DNA from: Candidatus Doudnabacteria bacterium
GTDB lineage: Bacteria; Patescibacteriota; Doudnabacteria; UBA920
Direction: 5' to 3'
Assembly: GCA_903908535.1 (NCBI GenBank)
Contig: CAIVSE010000084.1
Coordinates: forward strand, 1 to 33,709
Length of the DNA stretch: 33,709 nt
The position numbers and the translations under genes were made by a program. Positions 30,623-33,709 of the stretch are shown here, piece after piece (within the stretch, counting starts at the first letter, position 1; every line of letters starts with the position of its first letter). The notes beneath the pieces are model-generated. The model was not told where the DNA came from. It did not search any database and saw only the letters and a list, made by a program, of their open reading frames with translations.

Positions 30623-31951
30623 ATGCAAACTAAGGAAATGAAGATTGAGCAGGTCTCAATCAACAGCCTGAAAGCGGCTGAATACAACCCACGAAAGTGG
30701 GATAAAGAGGCGGAGGGGCAGTTAAGGGAAAGTATTAAACGCTTCGGCATCGTCGACCCCCTGTTGGTCAACTCGGCCAAACAGAGGAAAAATATCGTCA
30801 TCGGTGGCCATTTCAGACTGTCGGTTCTCAAGGAGCTGGGATTTAAAACCGTGCCGGTGGTATATATCAATATCCCAGATATTGAAAAAGAAAAGGAACT
30901 TAATATCCGGCTCAATAAAAATACCGGGGAGTTTGACTGGGATCTGCTGACTGACTTTGACGAGTCGTTCCTGTCAGATGTGGGTTTTTCCAGCCAAGAG
31001 CTGGATGATATTTTTGACCTTGGGGAAAATCCGGAAGTTTTTGATCTGGACAAGGAATTACGAAAATTGGACATCAAGCAAATCCGGCTCAAGACTGGCG
31101 ACCTGCTGGAGTTGGATGGCAGTAGGCTGTTAGTCGGCGATTCCACTAAAAAAGCCGATACGCTAAAGCTGTTTGGCAAGCAGCGGGCAGACATGTGCCT
31201 CTGTGATCCTCCCTATCTCCTGGATTATTTACACGGCAAAAAGAAAAAGAATGCTACGGCGGGCTTTGGCCTAAAGCGCGACCGAATATATTTAGGCACC
31301 ACGGCTCTGCCGGAAAACTTTACCGACCTGTGGATGGCCAACATTGCCAAAGTCCAGAAGCCGGATTTCTCCATTATTGTTTACGAAAATCCTAAAAATC
31401 TGCGGACTATCTGGAACGCCTTGGAAAAACACTGGAAGTACCGCAATACTATCATCTGGCATCTGCCCAACCGGGTGCAGGGTTTTGCGGCCAAGTATAA
31501 ATTCTTCAACAAATATGATTTTGCCATGGTCGGCACGTCCGGCAATGTGGCCTTAAACGACGAACCGGAAAGCGATGCCCTGCTCCAGGAAGAATACGAA
31601 ACCGCCCTGTTTGCCACCTCCGGTAAACCGCACTGGGAGGGTTACGAAAAAGGCAAAAAGTATTGTCCCACTGACCATATAGACTTTAAAGCCTCAGACG
31701 CAAAAAGCTCCGGCCAGGGCATTATTTTCGGCACCAAACCCACTGAAATTCTAATTCCATATATTAAAGTCCTGACCAAGCGGGGAGATTTGATAGCAGA
31801 ACCTTTTGGCGGCAGCGGCTCGACGCTGATTGCCGCAACCAAGATGAAGCGCCGCTGTTTTTTGATGGAAAAGTCTCCGGTCTACGCTGAAGTCATTAGG
31901 CACCGCTGGGAAAAATTAACCGGATTAACCGCTAAAAAAATCTATGGCTGA
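30623..31951 (+). CDS. ParB-like domain fused to DNA adenine/cytosine-N4 methyltransferase
   Basis: 442 aa. The ParB/Srx-type domain (about 6-95) contains NPRKWDKEAEGQLRESIKRFG and IGGHFRLSVLKELG (GGHFR being the nucleotide-binding-type box). The methyltransferase carries catalytic DPPY (195-198) before the SAM motif EPFGGSGSTLIAA (393-405), the order of the beta class. Such fusions are typical of phages and mobile elements, where they methylate phage DNA or guard against restriction. It overlaps the next gene by 8 bp. The target sequence is unknown. Confidence 0.85.
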   Translation: MQTKEMKIEQVSINSLKAAEYNPRKWDKEAEGQLRESIKRFGIVDPLLVNSAKQRKNIVIGGHFRLSVLKELGFKTVPVVYINIPDIEKEKELNIRLNKNTGEFDWDLLTDFDESFLSDVGFSSQELDDIFDLGENPEVFDLDKELRKLDIKQIRLKTGDLLELDGSRLLVGDSTKKADTLKLFGKQRADMCLCDPPYLLDYLHGKKKKNATAGFGLKRDRIYLGTTALPENFTDLWMANIAKVQKPDFSIIVYENPKNLRTIWNALEKHWKYRNTIIWHLPNRVQGFAAKYKFFNKYDFAMVGTSGNVALNDEPESDALLQEEYETALFATSGKPHWEGYEKGKKYCPTDHIDFKASDAKSSGQGIIFGTKPTEILIPYIKVLTKRGDLIAEPFGGSGSTLIAATKMKRRCFLMEKSPVYAEVIRHRWEKLTGLTAKKIYG

Positions 31952-32384
31952 TAATTCATCAAACAACAAAGCTATATTAGACCGGCAGACCAAGGACAAG
32001 CAGGCCTTGCTGGGAATCCTAAAAGAAATGCCCATAATTCAAGTAGCCTGCAAACGGGCGGGTATAGACCGCTCTACCTACTACCGCTGGCGCAAGGAAG
32101 ACAAGGAATTTTTAAGGCAGAGCGAGGACGCCATGAATCAGGGTTTTGAATTGATTAACGACATGAGCGAGTCGCAGGTTATTAGCTTGATTAAAGAAAA
32201 AAAATTACCAGCCATTGCTCTGTGGCTGAAACATCACCATCCACGCTATGGTTCTAAAGGACAAGGCTATACGCCCATCGCTTCTAATGAAGATTTAACT
32301 CCGGAAGAACAAAAAATGGTGCTGGATGCATTACAACTGGCGGCCGGCGGCTTGATCTTACCGGTTAAGAATAAAAGAAAATGA
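31944..32384 (+). CDS. Phage terminase small subunit-like HTH protein
   Basis: 146 aa. A helix-turn-helix of the phage small-terminase type is seen in MPIIQVACKRAGIDRSTYYRW (about 29-49), followed by a helical oligomerisation region (50-95) and a charged C-terminus LPVKNKRK. Small terminases recognise the pac/cos site and hand DNA to the large subunit. Position directly before the terminase ATPase and the 4-bp ATGA overlap with it support this. Recognition rests on context plus the HTH. Confidence 0.72.
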   Translation: MADNSSNNKAILDRQTKDKQALLGILKEMPIIQVACKRAGIDRSTYYRWRKEDKEFLRQSEDAMNQGFELINDMSESQVISLIKEKKLPAIALWLKHHHPRYGSKGQGYTPIASNEDLTPEEQKMVLDALQLAAGGLILPVKNKRK

Positions 32385-33550
32385 GGACTAAAATAGACCA
32401 GCATTATCTTGATGGAATCAGGGACAACGAGCGGGTTAGACAGCGGCTTGGCTTTGAAAGCTCCCTGTGGTTTAGCCTGCTCTATTTAAGACATCATTTT
32501 ACCTCTCCGCTGGCTCCCTTTCACTTGGAAATGTTCCGCCTGATTGAAGATCCAAAATATCCGATGATCGTTATGATGGCCTTTCGCGGTTCCGGCAAGT
32601 CCACAGTCATGAATACGGCCAACACCTTATGGTCGATTTTGGGCAAGCCGCAAAAGAAGCTGGTGGTGATTATGAGCCAGACCCAGGAACAGGCCAAAAA
32701 CCATTTTGCCAACATCAAGACCGAGCTGGAGCAAAACGAACTGCTCAAACAAGACTTCGGGCCCTTTACCGACAACCAGGAGTTTTGGAATAAGCTGTCC
32801 TTGGAGCTGGTCTACCATGGCGCGAAAATTATATCCATTACCCGTGAGCAGACAGTGCGGGGCCTAAAGCACGGCCAATTCAGGCCGGATTTGATTATTT
32901 GCGATGATTTGGAAGACAGCTCGGCCGGGCAAGACCGGGCGGTGGCGGAGGCCTTTGTCCGGCGATTTGAAAGCGAGATCCTGCCGTTAGGTGATGTTAA
33001 TACCAAAATCATTGTCCTCGGTAATCTTTTAAGCTTCTACTGGGGGGATCCTTGGATTGACGGGAGGACAGTAATTCTCAAGCTTCGGGATGGCATCGAA
33101 AACGGCAAACTTACAGGCATTGTTCGGGCTTACCCGCTGATTGACGATTTAGGCCAAAATCTTTGGTCGGCAAAATTTCCAAACCGCCAGACAGTGCTAA
33201 AACTACGCACCAAGCTCTCTTTGGAAACCTGGATACGCGAGTACCTTCTTAAATCCTATGCCCAGAATAACGTTGATGGGCCAAACATATCTTTTTGGAG
33301 TGATCCTTTGACTAAAGCAATTGTAGAAGATTACCCCAATGCCTTTAACCGAAAATCCTACCCGAAACAAAAAGCCCTTATTCCACAGATGAAGAAGTTT
33401 GCCATTAGGGCGCCGGAACACGCTATGCATGTTTTTAACAGCCCGGATGATTCGGAATACCGCAGGTTTTTGGATGACTGGTACTTCTACCCCAACAAAG
33501 AGGATTTAGAAAAAAGAATAGCGGGGGATAGGGAATATTACAGGCCGTAA
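32381..33550 (+). CDS. Phage terminase large subunit, ATPase part
   Basis: 389 aa packaging motor. The ATPase has Walker A FRGSGKST (68-75), an adenine/arm region VIMSQTQEQAKNH, and Walker B LIICDDLED (170-178) with the catalytic Glu. A late REYLLKS follows, after which most large terminases enter an RNase H-like nuclease domain. Here the remaining roughly 90 residues show no DxD-type nuclease motif and end at a TAA. It is shorter than usual (450-600 aa), so the nuclease is missing, split off, or too diverged to see. It overlaps the small subunit by 4 bp. Confidence 0.85.
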   Translation: MRTKIDQHYLDGIRDNERVRQRLGFESSLWFSLLYLRHHFTSPLAPFHLEMFRLIEDPKYPMIVMMAFRGSGKSTVMNTANTLWSILGKPQKKLVVIMSQTQEQAKNHFANIKTELEQNELLKQDFGPFTDNQEFWNKLSLELVYHGAKIISITREQTVRGLKHGQFRPDLIICDDLEDSSAGQDRAVAEAFVRRFESEILPLGDVNTKIIVLGNLLSFYWGDPWIDGRTVILKLRDGIENGKLTGIVRAYPLIDDLGQNLWSAKFPNRQTVLKLRTKLSLETWIREYLLKSYAQNNVDGPNISFWSDPLTKAIVEDYPNAFNRKSYPKQKALIPQMKKFAIRAPEHAMHVFNSPDDSEYRRFLDDWYFYPNKEDLEKRIAGDREYYRP

Positions 33551-33561
33551 AGGAATATATA

Positions 33562-33708
33562 TTACAAAACCAACAAAATAATTACAACGGCTATGATTAT
33601 AAAAATAATTATTGGGATAAGGTTCTTTTCCCTATCGGGATATTTGAAGGAATCAGCTTCGGCTTGCGTTATCTCGCCATGAGCCGCCTTGTAGTCTAAA
33701 ACCTGATT
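33562..33708 (-). CDS. C-terminus of a tail-anchored protein (partial)
   Basis: The minus-strand frame runs in from the window edge for 48 residues and ends in a TAA at 33562-33564. The sequence KAAHGEITQAEADSFKYP is followed by charged DREKN and a purely hydrophobic end (about 19 residues rich in I and V), typical of a C-terminal membrane anchor. It is convergent with the terminase. The start is outside the window. No family recognised. Confidence 0.5.
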   Translation of the reverse strand, partial: NQVLDYKAAHGEITQAEADSFKYPDREKNLIPIIIFIIIAVVIILLVL

Positions 33709-33709
33709 A

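Noticed and set aside
30565-31194. Minus-strand 209-aa frame opposite the ParB-methyltransferase
   Set aside because: Serine-rich antisense shadow; the plus strand has intact catalytic motifs.
1-33709. CRISPR array
   Set aside because: No evenly spaced direct repeats with unique spacers; the 11-bp arrays have no spacers.

Overview
The window reads as a chromosomal segment of a Candidate Phyla Radiation (Patescibacteria) bacterium, with a short phage module at the right end. Evidence: compact single-copy housekeeping genes, a short SecA (775 aa) without the C-terminal zinc tail, GatC/GatA, a LemA-HtpX pair, a K+-independent-type membrane pyrophosphatase, a ferritin-like/VIT1 fusion, a DUF3800 remnant, and many genes without Shine-Dalgarno sequences. 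TGA is used as a stop, so this is not a recoded lineage such as Gracilibacteria. I cannot name the phylum more closely.

Layout. 1-2281: a small membrane protein, DNA polymerase IV (dinB) and a SpoU-type RNA methyltransferase, all +. 2282-6430: terminator, a sigma70 promoter overlapped by a phased MraZ-type operator, a 350-nt leader full of hairpins, then mraZ, rsmH, an FtsL-like gene and ftsI, closed by a terminator. 6430-6815: an insertion-sequence remnant. 6816-12438: a small membrane protein (+), then an ABC exporter, comF, a tRNA-like sequence and clpC, all on -. clpC has a CIRCE (HrcA) operator on its promoter. 12640-15681: recX, a hypothetical gene, a broken DUF3800 gene, a candidate structured small RNA, htpX and lemA. 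15938-24811: secA, a SAM methyltransferase (-), gatC-gatA, ybaB, a D,D-carboxypeptidase, a DsbA-like thioredoxin, mnmA and a coiled-coil membrane protein. 24876-30239: membrane pyrophosphatase, small membrane proteins, a divergent enolase and an MbfA-like iron/manganese transporter. 30240-33709: a phage-like module (ParB-methyltransferase, terminase small subunit, terminase ATPase) and the end of a tail-anchored protein.

The most unusual feature is the density of long palindromic elements. One family has three diverged copies (2599-2784, 15801-15925, 23217-23336). Each folds into a long hairpin, the pairing is kept by compensating changes, and each ends 12-23 bp before a start codon (mraZ, secA, mnmA). 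Other hairpins precede recX, follow secA, or lie inside coding sequence (dinB, where 12 residues are added in frame, and mnmA).

Other points worth following are a 26-bp perfect palindrome that appears to hold two divergent leaderless promoters and both start codons of eno and a 58-aa membrane protein; a twice-repeated array of four 11-bp units; a promoter-structure-terminator unit behind htpX; and a terminase that ends before a recognisable nuclease domain. Function for these is inferred from sequence only.
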